A stretch of 64,000 nucleotides of DNA from Paenibacillus phytorum (GTDB lineage Bacteria; Bacillota; Bacilli; Paenibacillales; NBRC-103111), in assembly GCF_013141715.1 (NCBI RefSeq), contig NZ_WHOA01000065.1:19051-83050 (forward strand), in the 5' to 3' direction. A model generated the notes under the pieces. That model had not been told where the DNA came from. It saw only the letters and a list, made by a program, of their open reading frames with translations, and did no database searches. Shown in pieces: positions 46,733 through 54,935 of the stretch. How positions within the stretch are numbered: position 1 is the first letter of the stretch; every line of letters begins with the position of its first letter. The position numbers and the translations under genes were made by a program.

Positions 46733-47562
46733 TAGCCATCCTAGCTTCGATTCTGGGTGTTTATCTGATGCTTCGCAGGCAAGCACTGATGGCTGATATG
46801 CTCTCCCATGTTTCCTTGGCAGGGGTTGCTGGAGGCGCGTATCTAAACATCAATCCAACCTTGACTGGATTTGTCGTAGCTACGCTGGGAGCAATAGCTG
46901 TTGAATATGTAAGGAGGTCCTATAAAACCTATAGTGAGATTTCGGTTGCCATCATCATGGTGGGTGGATTATCTACAGCAGTGATCATCATGAGTCTCAA
47001 GCAAAGCATTAATAAAGGCTTCTCCGCTTATTTATTCGGCTCTGTTGTTGCTGTGAATGAAACCGAGCTTCTCCTCATGTTCGTGGTAGCGGTAATCGGG
47101 GGCATCTTTTTCTATCTATTCCGTCGTCCGCTTTATCAGATTACATTCGATGAAGATACGGCTAAGACAAACGGGCTTCCTGTGAAATGGATCTCCCTGG
47201 GCTTTAGTGTCATAACAGGTATGATTGTATCTGCAGCTATGCCGATTGTTGGAGTGCTTCTCGTTTCGGCATTAATTGTGCTGCCCGCGGCACTTGCCAT
47301 TCGCATTGCACCTAGTTTTACATCTGCACTTTTTATAGCTATGAGTATTGGCTTACTTGGTGTCATTTCCGGACTTACGGCTTCCTATCAGCTTAGTACA
47401 CCCCCGGGAGGTACGATAGCGCTACTTCTCTTATTTATTCTTATTGCTGGCCTTGGTTTGAAAAAGGTAGTTCTAACATTTAGCAAAAGCAAAGCGAAAA
47501 ATTCAATTGATACCATCCCTCGTATGTCCAAAGAAACGACAATTACATCATTCAATAAATAG
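46678..47562 (+). CDS. znuB: Zinc ABC transporter permease (ABC-3 family)
   Basis: 294 residues, about eight or nine membrane helices. Family features: QALMADMLSHVSLAGVA near the start and MPIVGVLLVSALIVLPAALA. AGGAAGGAGG lies about 8 nt before the ATG, inside the 3' end of znuC. It forms the zinc channel. The 55-bp overlap with znuC implies coupled translation. Confidence 0.92.
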   Translation: MEMLHYDFMQRAFCAGGLIAILASILGVYLMLRRQALMADMLSHVSLAGVAGGAYLNINPTLTGFVVATLGAIAVEYVRRSYKTYSEISVAIIMVGGLSTAVIIMSLKQSINKGFSAYLFGSVVAVNETELLLMFVVAVIGGIFFYLFRRPLYQITFDEDTAKTNGLPVKWISLGFSVITGMIVSAAMPIVGVLLVSALIVLPAALAIRIAPSFTSALFIAMSIGLLGVISGLTASYQLSTPPGGTIALLLLFILIAGLGLKKVVLTFSKSKAKNSIDTIPRMSKETTITSFNK

Positions 47563-47577
47563 TAGGAGGAAAAAACA

Positions 47578-48522
47578 ATGAAAGAAATCTGGGTAATGAA
47601 ATCATTTGCTTTTACCGTACTATCAGCTGCGCTCTTATCGGGCTGTGCATCTAAAACCGCTTCTAGCGATGGCAAATTAAATGTCGTTACAAGCTTCTAT
47701 CCCATGTATGAATTTACTAAGCAGGTTGCAGGTGAACATGCCAATGTTATTGCTCTAATCCCGTCGGGAGCTGAACCCCATGACTGGGAGCCTAGTGCGA
47801 AAGATATGAAACAATTGAAGAACGCCAATGTGTTCGTTTACAACGGTATCGTTGAAGGATGGGCAGAGCAAGCACTTAAGAGCGCTGAGAATAAGAATCG
47901 TGTTGTTGTTGAAGCCATTAAAGGAATTGAATTAATGGAAGGCTTACCGGAAGAAGAGCATCAAGAGGATCACAAGAAAGAAGCGCATGGAGACAAAATC
48001 CTAGATCCGCATATTTGGCTAACTCCGGTTCTTGCTCAAAAAGAGGTTGAGGCCATAGTGGTGGGATTAACGCAAGCTGACCCTGCTAACAAAGAGGATT
48101 ATCGAAAAAATGCGGATGCCTATATCGGAAAGCTCAAAGCCTTGGACGAGTCATTTAAAACTGGTCTTAAAAATGTAAAACGTAAAGAATTCGTCACGCA
48201 GCATGCTGCATTTGGTTATTTGGCCAAAGAATACGGGCTGACACAGGTTCCTATTGCCGGACTTTCCCCTGAAGAAGAGCCAGCTCCTGATAAAATGGCA
48301 GAGATTATTAAATTTGCAAAAGATAATAAGGTACAAACGATTTTCTTTGAAACCTTGGTAGATCCAAAGGTTGCGAATACAATTGCGAAAGAAGTCGGTG
48401 CGAAAACGGCTGTGTTGAATCCAATAGAGGGATTAACGGACGATGATAAAAAGAAAAACCTTGATTACATCGGTGTTATGACGAATAATCTTGAAGCATT
48501 GAAAAAAGCGTTAAATGAATAA
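47578..48522 (+). CDS. znuA: Zinc-binding lipoprotein of the ABC transporter
   Basis: 314 residues. Lipobox LLSGC. Cluster A-I fold with conserved metal ligands: the first His in SGAEPHDWEPS, the second in LDPHIWL, the third in TQHAAFGYLAKEYGL and the Asp/Glu region near LVDPKVA. A His/Glu-rich loop (EEEHQEDHKKEAHGDK) lies before the second His, a trait of zinc rather than manganese receptors. AGGAGG precedes the ATG. Third gene of the Zur-controlled operon. Confidence 0.94.
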   Translation: MKEIWVMKSFAFTVLSAALLSGCASKTASSDGKLNVVTSFYPMYEFTKQVAGEHANVIALIPSGAEPHDWEPSAKDMKQLKNANVFVYNGIVEGWAEQALKSAENKNRVVVEAIKGIELMEGLPEEEHQEDHKKEAHGDKILDPHIWLTPVLAQKEVEAIVVGLTQADPANKEDYRKNADAYIGKLKALDESFKTGLKNVKRKEFVTQHAAFGYLAKEYGLTQVPIAGLSPEEEPAPDKMAEIIKFAKDNKVQTIFFETLVDPKVANTIAKEVGAKTAVLNPIEGLTDDDKKKNLDYIGVMTNNLEALKKALNE

Positions 48523-48586
48523 ATAGAAACATATGGTGCTTTTTTTATTCATTCAAATACGTAAAATTTATGAATAGAAAGAGGTT

Positions 48587-49813
48587 ATGACATTGGTAGA
48601 TCATAAAATACCTGTAACCGTCTTAAGCGGTTATTTGGGAGCAGGCAAAACAACGCTTTTAAACCACGTACTACATAATCGTGATGGCTTAAAAGTTGCC
48701 GTTATTGTGAACGATTTAAGTGAGGTCAACATTGATGCTGAGCTGATTAGAGAAGGCAACGGGCTTTCCCGCACGAATGAGAGCTTGGTTGAAATGTCCA
48801 ATGGCTGTATCTGCTGTACATTACGTGAAGATCTGTTGAAGGAAGTAGAGCGGCTTGCTAAAGAGAATAAATTTGACTATATTCTTATTGAATCAACGGG
48901 TGTAGGTGAACCTTTACCGGTTGCGCAAACGTTCACCTATATGGATGAAGAGCAAGGGATTGATCTTACGCAATTTTGCCGTCTCGACACGATGGTAACC
49001 GTCGTAGACGCCTACCGTTTCTGGACGGACTATTCTTCTGGAGAAACGCTCCTTGAACGCAGTCAAGCTGTGGGTGAAGAGGATACACGCGATGTTGTTG
49101 ATCTTCTGATTGATCAAATTGAGTTTTGTGATGTCCTAATTTTGAACAAATGTGACATGTTAGAAGAAGATGAGCTTGTTGAGCTTGAGGGCGTGCTGCG
49201 TACATTGCAACCTAGAGCCAAATTCATTCGCTCGGTTCACGGGAAAGTTGCTCCAACAGATATTTTGAATACTCATTTATTTAATTTCGATGAAGCAAGT
49301 ACGTCTGCAGGCTGGATGCGGGAAATGGAGAAAGAAACACATACACCTGAAACCGAAGAATATGGTATTTCTTCTTTTGTCTACGAAAGAATTCGTCCGT
49401 TTGAGCCTTCGCGGCTGATGAGTTGGATGGAGGATTGGCCGGCTGAGATCATCCGAACTAAAGGGATCATGTGGCTCGCAACGCGCAACGATCACGCCCA
49501 GAACTTAAGCCAAGCAGGTCCTTCTATTCGCTTCGGTCCAGCAGGGTATTGGGTGGCGGCGCTGCCAGTTGGCGAAAGAGAAGCGGATCTCAAAGAAGAC
49601 GCAGATCAAATCAAGATCTGGGATGATACCTATGGAGATCGCATTAACAAGGTTGTATTTATAGGCATTGAGATGGACCGGGTTAGTATAGTGGCATCTT
49701 TGGATGCCTGCTTGTTAACGGATGATGAAATGCAAGGAGATTGGAATCGTTTCGAGGATGAGCTGCCGAATGCCATAATGGAGTTGGAGGAAGCCTGCCC
49801 TTTGCCACAATAA
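48587..49813 (+). CDS. CobW/ZagA-type GTPase, zinc metallochaperone
   Basis: 408 residues. G3E GTPase with P-loop [15 protein letters not shown], the metal-binding CxCC motif in [20 protein letters not shown] (Walker B/GxxEP) and NKCDML (guanine specificity). The C-terminal CobW_C domain begins at about residue 265. B. subtilis ZagA is a Zur-regulated homologue that delivers zinc to folate synthesis. ATG at 48587 lies very close to AAAGAGG; TTG at 48593 has better 8-nt spacing. It follows znuA by 64 bp without a clear terminator, so read-through from the Zur promoter is possible. Confidence 0.9.
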   Translation: MTLVDHKIPVTVLSGYLGAGKTTLLNHVLHNRDGLKVAVIVNDLSEVNIDAELIREGNGLSRTNESLVEMSNGCICCTLREDLLKEVERLAKENKFDYILIESTGVGEPLPVAQTFTYMDEEQGIDLTQFCRLDTMVTVVDAYRFWTDYSSGETLLERSQAVGEEDTRDVVDLLIDQIEFCDVLILNKCDMLEEDELVELEGVLRTLQPRAKFIRSVHGKVAPTDILNTHLFNFDEASTSAGWMREMEKETHTPETEEYGISSFVYERIRPFEPSRLMSWMEDWPAEIIRTKGIMWLATRNDHAQNLSQAGPSIRFGPAGYWVAALPVGEREADLKEDADQIKIWDDTYGDRINKVVFIGIEMDRVSIVASLDACLLTDDEMQGDWNRFEDELPNAIMELEEACPLPQ

Positions 49814-49847
49814 ATTCAGCAATGATGTATGATAGGAGGTGAACAGC

Positions 49848-49997
49848 ATGAGAGTCATTATTACATTGGCGTGTACGGAAACCGGTGACAGAAATTATAC
49901 AACGACGAAGAATAAAAGAACCCAAACATCTCGTTTGGAGCTGAAGAAGTACTGTCCACGTCTAAAGCGTCACACGCTTCATCGCGAAACACGTTAA
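49848..49997 (+). CDS. rpmG: Ribosomal protein bL33, zinc-independent (C-minus) form
   Basis: 49 residues, [18 protein letters not shown] start and [14 protein letters not shown] end. Zinc-binding L33 has two CxxC pairs; this copy has only C9 and one Cys near residue 38, so it cannot hold zinc in the usual way. In Bacillus such paralogues are Zur-regulated and replace the zinc form under starvation, releasing zinc. AGGAGGTGA lies directly upstream. Its place after the zinc operon and a CobW GTPase supports that role. Confidence 0.95.
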   Translation: MRVIITLACTETGDRNYTTTKNKRTQTSRLELKKYCPRLKRHTLHRETR

Positions 49998-50012
49998 TAA
50001 ACCAAGAATTTC

Positions 50013-50036
50013 CCGGCTTACTTGTCCGGGTTTTCT
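50013..50036 (+). terminator. Short terminator after rpmG
   Basis: CCCGG and CCGGG around a 9-nt loop, then TTTTCT. Short stem but well placed 16 bp after the stop. Confidence 0.6.
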
Positions 50037-50084
50037 GCTTTACGAAAGGGATTATAATTATCCCAAAGGAGGTTGATGGGTTTG

Positions 50085-50549
50085 ATGAGTTTGAATACCA
50101 ATGAGGCAAGAGAAGTCATTCTAAGTCATCACACGGATGCTCAGTGGCGCCGCCGCGAGCAAGAAGTATTGCAATGGGCGGCACGCGAGAAACAGCGCAA
50201 GCATGCTAAGAAGACCAAACTTCTCGGACATATCAACGTGGATGCGGAATTGTTTCCAGCCTTGATGTTACTTCAGCAGAAGCAAATAACGACTGAATTC
50301 TCTTGTGCAGGTGTAAGCCCACTTGACGAACCAGAAGACCATTCCCTGTATGCTTATCTCACGATTATAGCCTCTGAGCGAACAGAGCAATTTGTCCAAT
50401 TGACCATGAAGCGCATGAGACATCGCTTATTGATTTCCTTTGAACCCGCAAGGAACCGATACGATCTTTCATCCTTTTACATAGGCCATAACCGTTCCTT
50501 TTGTCAGATGATCAAGCAATGTGCTGAAATTTTTGAGAATGAAGTTTAG
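50085..50549 (+). CDS. Conserved-looking hypothetical protein
   Basis: About 154 residues. Family not recognised. The first 50 residues are helical and very basic (WAAREKQRKHAKKTK). The second part is a small alpha/beta domain with ELFPALMLLQQKQITTEFSCAGVS, reminiscent of bacterial proteins with a 'K-T-x-F-S-C-x-G' strand whose role is unknown to me. AAAGGAGG at 50065-50072 offers starts at ATG 50076, TTG 50082 or ATG 50085. It follows rpmG, but a hairpin separates them. Confidence 0.7.
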   Translation: MSLNTNEAREVILSHHTDAQWRRREQEVLQWAAREKQRKHAKKTKLLGHINVDAELFPALMLLQQKQITTEFSCAGVSPLDEPEDHSLYAYLTIIASERTEQFVQLTMKRMRHRLLISFEPARNRYDLSSFYIGHNRSFCQMIKQCAEIFENEV

Positions 50550-50727
50550 GCAATGAAAACGTACAAAAATGAGTTACGACAAAATCGCTCACGGTTATGT
50601 AGCTTACAATCCAAGAACCTTACCAGGTGCGATTTCGAATCATTGATGGGGAGCATCCAAAGTACCATTTAGTGACCGAGCGTATGGAGCTTCCACGCTA
50701 ACCAACAGTTTCAAGCACATTAGCTGC

Positions 50728-50775
50728 AAGGAGCTGTCCCAAAAGTCAAACATGACTAGGACAGCTCCTTTTTGA
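50728..50775 (+). terminator. Strong rho-independent terminator
   Basis: AAGGAGCTGTCC and GGACAGCTCCTT form a perfect 12-bp stem with an inner AGTCA/TGACT pair, then TTTTT. Between it and the upstream stop lies a frame fragment ending near 50700 (VRFRIIDGEHPKYHLVTERM) with no start codon, possibly a remnant. Confidence 0.85.
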
Positions 50776-50786
50776 TGCAGACTTTT

Positions 50787-52217
50787 TTATTTTGCCTTGT
50801 CAATCAGTGTGTTACCGTTAAAGTCTTTAATGATAATTCTGTCAGCGATGAAGGAGGAAACAGGATCAGGCCGGACAAAGAGATGCAGATTTCCTCCGCC
50901 TGCCGGGTATGGATCGACAGGAGTGTCAACGTCAATATACATGCCATACTGGCTCTGATTGTTACGGTTCGTTGAACCTTGGCCAACGATATCATAGTAA
51001 TCTGCGATTTTTGTTTGTCCTTGGCCCTTCAGAATGATCCAGCGAATAGTGTTCTGCTGGACCGGGATGTTGATGTCAACTGTATTGCTTGTATCGGTGC
51101 GGAACGCTGCGGTGACCGTCGGTTGGCTATGAGGCAGTATTTCCATCGGGTTCTTGCTTCTGGATTCGTTATTGGTTTCGGAGGTTAGTCCTACCATGTA
51201 AGTAATGTGTAAATGGTCGGAATTCGCGCCGGTATGCCCCACATATCCAATCAGATCGCCGGCTTGAACCGTTTGACCCACCGTCAATCCCGAAGCGAAT
51301 GCGCTAAGATGTAAATAACCGGTCCAATGTTTATTTCCGTGATTGACAAGGACTTTGTTGCCAGGACCTGAGCTGCCGTTATCCGGAGTAATATTAGTTA
51401 CGGTTCCATCCATCATGGCATAGACAGGGGTGCCTTCCGGAGCATTTATGTCGATCCCGGCATGGTAATCGTAATCCCCGGGCCTGCGGGGACCGTATGG
51501 ATAGCGGATTTCGTCCCCATTGACAGCAGTTGAAAAGCTTAGAGGCCAATAGACGCTGCCTGTAGGCGGGGCCACAGGAGTAACTCTAGCAATATTCGAA
51601 TCGGCACTTGTGCCGGCGGAGTTGGTAGCGTTGATGGCAAAGTAATATATAGAGCCGTTTGTCAAGCCTGATTTGGTAAATGTCGTATTGTTTACTCCGC
51701 TTGCCACAGTCGAATAAGACCCGGTCGAGGATGTTTTCATCTTAACCGTATAGCTCGTATTGCTGCCCGATGCTTCCCAAGCGAGAACAGCTTGTCCATC
51801 ACCCGCTACTGCTATCAATGCGGTCGGTGCAGCTGGAACCGCACTTGGTTTGGCTGAAACAGCGCTGGAATACTCACTTGTGTTACCCTCGGAATCGATA
51901 GCCGCCACCTTATACCAGTATGTAGTCTCGTTGTCTACCGCGGTATTGGTAAAAGACGTCGATGTAATATTGTTGGCAATGTGCTTGTATTTGCCATCGC
52001 TGGAGGTAGCCCGTGAAATCTTATGTTTAACAGCGCCGGATACGGCATTCCAATATAGAGTCACTTCGCCATTCCCGGAATTAGCCTTAAGTCCGGTGGG
52101 TGCGGGAAGTGCAGCAAGGACATTCGTATTAAATAATACAAGGAAAAGTACGCTCATCAATAAACTCCAAAAAATGCTTTTCTTTAATAAGCGCTTCTGC
52201 TTCTGTAACGTAGACAT
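50787..52217 (-). CDS. Secreted M23 metallopeptidase with two fibronectin III domains
   Basis: 476 residues. Signal peptide (about 1-35, V-L-A end). FN3-1 (about 37-125) and FN3-2 (about 128-215) precede an M23/LytM domain (about 220-350) with the zinc motif HAGIDINAPEGTPVYA and the second motif DHLHITY. The C-terminal 120 residues form a beta-rich domain. M23 enzymes cut peptide crosslinks of peptidoglycan; the FN3 units probably aid surface placement. GGAGGAG lies about 8 nt before the ATG on the minus strand. Confidence 0.9.
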   Translation of the reverse strand: MSTLQKQKRLLKKSIFWSLLMSVLFLVLFNTNVLAALPAPTGLKANSGNGEVTLYWNAVSGAVKHKISRATSSDGKYKHIANNITSTSFTNTAVDNETTYWYKVAAIDSEGNTSEYSSAVSAKPSAVPAAPTALIAVAGDGQAVLAWEASGSNTSYTVKMKTSSTGSYSTVASGVNNTTFTKSGLTNGSIYYFAINATNSAGTSADSNIARVTPVAPPTGSVYWPLSFSTAVNGDEIRYPYGPRRPGDYDYHAGIDINAPEGTPVYAMMDGTVTNITPDNGSSGPGNKVLVNHGNKHWTGYLHLSAFASGLTVGQTVQAGDLIGYVGHTGANSDHLHITYMVGLTSETNNESRSKNPMEILPHSQPTVTAAFRTDTSNTVDINIPVQQNTIRWIILKGQGQTKIADYYDIVGQGSTNRNNQSQYGMYIDVDTPVDPYPAGGGNLHLFVRPDPVSSFIADRIIIKDFNGNTLIDKAK

Positions 52218-52368
52218 AAAATCTCCTCCTAATCGTATCGAACTATAGATCCTGTAAAACGACCTAACTTACAAATCCATAGAATAGACGTTAGTAAAAC
52301 TGGAAAACTAATGTAGAGCTCATGGCCTCACCTCCTTTCTAATAAGCAAGTATTGAACAGGAGAATCT

Positions 52369-52382
52369 TGTAAACGCTTTCT
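52369..52382. promoter_or_regulatory. cre-like site
   Basis: TGTAAACGCTTTCT fits the CcpA operator consensus TGNAANCGNWNNCA except for the final position. It lies about 150 bp upstream of the M23 peptidase. Confidence 0.4.
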
Positions 52383-52439
52383 TTTTTTGAATTGTAACAT
52401 TGAAAATTTCTTATATGAAATACGAAATACTTATATTTC

Positions 52440-52456
52440 TATAATTAGGGGTTATA
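52440..52456. promoter_or_regulatory. Conserved 17-bp motif, copy 1
   Basis: TATAATTAGGGGTTATA differs at one base from the copy at 53658-53674. TATAA/TTATA arms form an inverted repeat around a 7-nt centre. Confidence 0.45.
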
Positions 52457-52475
52457 TATTCGCCTAATCATTTTC

Positions 52476-52510
52476 AAAAAAATAACCCCATGCCTTTATG
52501 AAAGGCAAGG
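52476..52510 (-). terminator. Terminator of the dehydrogenase gene
   Basis: CCATGCCTTT (52488-52497) pairs with AAAGGCAAGG (52501-52510), with one mismatch. On the minus strand a T-run follows within 5 nt. Confidence 0.75.
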
Positions 52511-52559
52511 GATTAGTTGATATGTTTGAAATGATATTTTTAAAAGTAGAACGTGTACC

Positions 52560-53573
52560 TTACATTAAATTTCTAGTAAGCCGAATATCTGCCATGGTTA
52601 ACAAACCAACCTGATTAGACGAATGCATCGTTTTTGCAGTGTTAACTACAACATTGATGGTAGCGGTGTCGCCAAAAATACCTTGTGGGACTACAAACTC
52701 TACAGTACCCATATCATTCGTTTCCAGAATGATCCTGTCCTCCGTAACAACGTCTACAGACATGATCAGGTCCAATTCAATAGGTATTCCTTCCTTCGTA
52801 GAACCCGTTGAATTTTGATGCAAGCCGTTTACTTCATTTTTACTTAAGGGTCCTATTGCTAAGACAGTGTCTTCTTGGGAAATGGTTGGTTCAATTTTAT
52901 TAATAACTTCGGTTAAGGTCAGATTCAAACCATAAGCAACAAGACGCAATGATTCCTCAAGTCCGACATGACCTATGCGGTCGTTTTGTGCAAGCTGGTG
53001 AAATTCTTCCGGTGACATACCAATACCCACTTTTTTCTGCAGGGGAATACGGCGTTTGGAGACATCTACCTTACGGTAAACTTTAATTTTGGACAACGAT
53101 TGCGTCACAGAAGTGGAAAATAAAGTCATAGAATCCATGATATATCCCGGATTAACTCCGGTACCAATTACAAACTGTCTTTTATCGCGAGCATAATGAT
53201 CAATTTCTTTGGACAAATCCGAATAGCGGTGCCATGGATAAGCTAATTGTTCACAGGTAGAAATGACGGAATATCCTTGATCAAGTAACTGCTTGATTTG
53301 CGGCCAAACCTGTGGCAGGTTAGATCCTGTTGCATGGAGTGCAAGTTTGCGCCCCTCCAGCCGTGCCGTATCGATTTCATCTAAATTCTGAACAACATTA
53401 ATCCCCACAGCAGTGCTCTCTGCTAGTTCTCCGACATCCCTTCCGATTTTTTGAGGATCAATATCAACCGCACCAATTAACCGAATATGATCGGATTGCA
53501 AACAGCTTTGCATAATTTTGATGCCTATTGGACCTAAGCCATAGGAAATGACATTCATTTTTACAGTATTCAT
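52560..53573 (-). CDS. 2,4-diaminopentanoate dehydrogenase-like NAD(P) oxidoreductase
   Basis: 337 residues. N-terminal Rossmann fold (VISYGLGPIGIKIMQ) of the dihydrodipicolinate-reductase type, GTGVNPGYIMDSM and a C-terminal catalytic domain. The closest group I know is 2,4-diaminopentanoate dehydrogenase (Ord) of ornithine fermentation and related amine dehydrogenases, which remove an amino group oxidatively. Other ornithine-pathway genes are not visible here, so the substrate may differ. Its neighbours (LysR, malic enzyme, peptide transporter, gamma-glutamyl enzymes) suggest amino-compound catabolism. Start ATG at 53573; CCTC-type ribosome binding site complement (GAGAGGGG) upstream. Confidence 0.75.
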   Translation of the reverse strand: MNTVKMNVISYGLGPIGIKIMQSCLQSDHIRLIGAVDIDPQKIGRDVGELAESTAVGINVVQNLDEIDTARLEGRKLALHATGSNLPQVWPQIKQLLDQGYSVISTCEQLAYPWHRYSDLSKEIDHYARDKRQFVIGTGVNPGYIMDSMTLFSTSVTQSLSKIKVYRKVDVSKRRIPLQKKVGIGMSPEEFHQLAQNDRIGHVGLEESLRLVAYGLNLTLTEVINKIEPTISQEDTVLAIGPLSKNEVNGLHQNSTGSTKEGIPIELDLIMSVDVVTEDRIILETNDMGTVEFVVPQGIFGDTATINVVVNTAKTMHSSNQVGLLTMADIRLTRNLM

Positions 53574-53657
53574 GAACCTTACCCCTCTCTTAATTGGTTT
53601 TCATGAACAATGTAACATCATCAGAAATAAAGCGAAAATATGAATATATTATACATT

Positions 53658-53674
53658 TATAATCAGGGGTTATA
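53658..53674. promoter_or_regulatory. Conserved 17-bp motif, copy 2
   Basis: TATAATCAGGGGTTATA lies 85 bp upstream of the dehydrogenase gene. It may be a regulator site or, read on the plus strand, an accidental -10-like box. Confidence 0.45.
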
Positions 53675-53741
53675 AGTAGAATTATGCCAGGTCCTCAAGG
53701 TTGAGAGTCGGTATTTGCCATTAAAAAAACAGCATCCCGAT

Positions 53742-54713
53742 TCATGATAGATGCTGTCCTACGGTTTGAGATGATAATGTCTTGGATTTCATAGACTCTT
53801 TTGTAGTGTAATGTGGTAAATGCTCCAATATAGACAATGCGTCCTTCGTAATTAAAGGTACGCTTACGTCGTTCCAAATGACAGAAATCGAACTGAAAAG
53901 AGACAGGTTTTTCAATGCAATAGCTTTGATCTTGTAAGAATTTAAAAGTTCCAGCATATCCTGCGGCATTAAGGTAATCCCGATTCCATTGGAGATCAGA
54001 TTGGCAATGGTCAGAATTTCCGGCCCGGCCCCGATGGTTTTTGGAATGAATCCAGCGGTAAGGCAGGCATGCTCCAGCAAATAATAAAGAGACGGCGAAT
54101 GCTTAGGGTCATAATGTAAAAAAGTTTCGTTTTTAAGCTCGTAAAGATCGATCTCATCTTGTACGGCTGCCGGATGCTGGCAGGATAAAGCCACCTTCAT
54201 AGGATGCTTGGAAAACTCTATCCACTTAAGCGGCGGCTGTATCGTCTGTTTGAGGTCTATCGGAGTTCGGATAAAGGCGAGATCATATTCGCTTTTCTGT
54301 ACAAGCTCGGCTGCGTGAACGGAGGTTGTTTCCTTGATATAAAATTCGATTAACGGATGCTCTTCTTTTAATTTTTTAATAAGGTAAGGGACCATATTGC
54401 TTGCAGCGGATGGAACGGTTGCGATTCGAATAGTCGTTTGCGGGACAGTTCCGGATTCCACAAGCTGAGAGATGGTTTTTTCAATGTTATCGAATGAGGG
54501 TAAAAGATTTTTATGAAGATAATCGCCTTCTGCGGTCAATGTAACGTTTCGGGTCGAACGGTTCAACAGTTTAATGCCGAGTTCTTTTTCGAGCGCTGTG
54601 ATTTGCTGGCTCAATCCGGGCTGGGAAATATGCAATTTCTGGGCTGCATGGCTGAAGTTAAGACAAAAAGCGACTTCCATAAAATAACGTAATGACAAAT
54701 AACTTACTTGCAT
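53742..54713 (-). CDS. LysR family transcriptional regulator
   Basis: 323 residues. N-terminal winged HTH (LRYFMEVAFCLNFSHAAQKL, SQPGLSQQITALEKELGIKLLNR) and a C-terminal type-2 periplasmic-binding-like effector domain (about 90-300). On the minus strand AGGAG lies upstream of the ATG. It is divergent from the malic enzyme gene across 222 bp and has the dehydrogenase on its other side; it likely controls both directions in response to a small metabolite. Confidence 0.92.
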   Translation of the reverse strand: MQVSYLSLRYFMEVAFCLNFSHAAQKLHISQPGLSQQITALEKELGIKLLNRSTRNVTLTAEGDYLHKNLLPSFDNIEKTISQLVESGTVPQTTIRIATVPSAASNMVPYLIKKLKEEHPLIEFYIKETTSVHAAELVQKSEYDLAFIRTPIDLKQTIQPPLKWIEFSKHPMKVALSCQHPAAVQDEIDLYELKNETFLHYDPKHSPSLYYLLEHACLTAGFIPKTIGAGPEILTIANLISNGIGITLMPQDMLELLNSYKIKAIALKNLSLFSSISVIWNDVSVPLITKDALSILEHLPHYTTKESMKSKTLSSQTVGQHLS

Positions 54714-54832
54714 ATGAGATTTCTCCTAATATATGACAATATGATTCGACAATTTATTATAGCATTTCAATCTGCTTTTGTAACCGGAATTGTTCGAAAC
54801 GCTATCAGGATAACGATAATTAATAATTTCTA

Positions 54833-54848
54833 CTTATATATTTATAAG
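54833..54848. promoter_or_regulatory. Candidate LysR operator
   Basis: CTTATA-N4-TATAAG is an inverted repeat containing a T-N11-A core, in the divergent region between the LysR gene and malic enzyme. The fit is structural only. Confidence 0.4.
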
Positions 54849-54935
54849 GAAGCAGTATTTCCAATTTCTCTCATGTCGTATTAAACTATAAACATATTAA
54901 AGCGTTTTCATAAGCGCTGTGAGAGGGGAAAGAGT

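Larger units (their letters stand above)
52218..52559. other. Upstream region of the M23 gene
   Basis: No gene is visible. It holds a cre-like sequence (52369-52382), one copy of a 17-bp motif shared with 53658 and the terminator of the next minus-strand gene. Confidence 0.5.

Noticed and set aside
48523..48586. Separate Zur box before the CobW GTPase
   Set aside because: Only a loose AAATACGTAA match without the second half-site.
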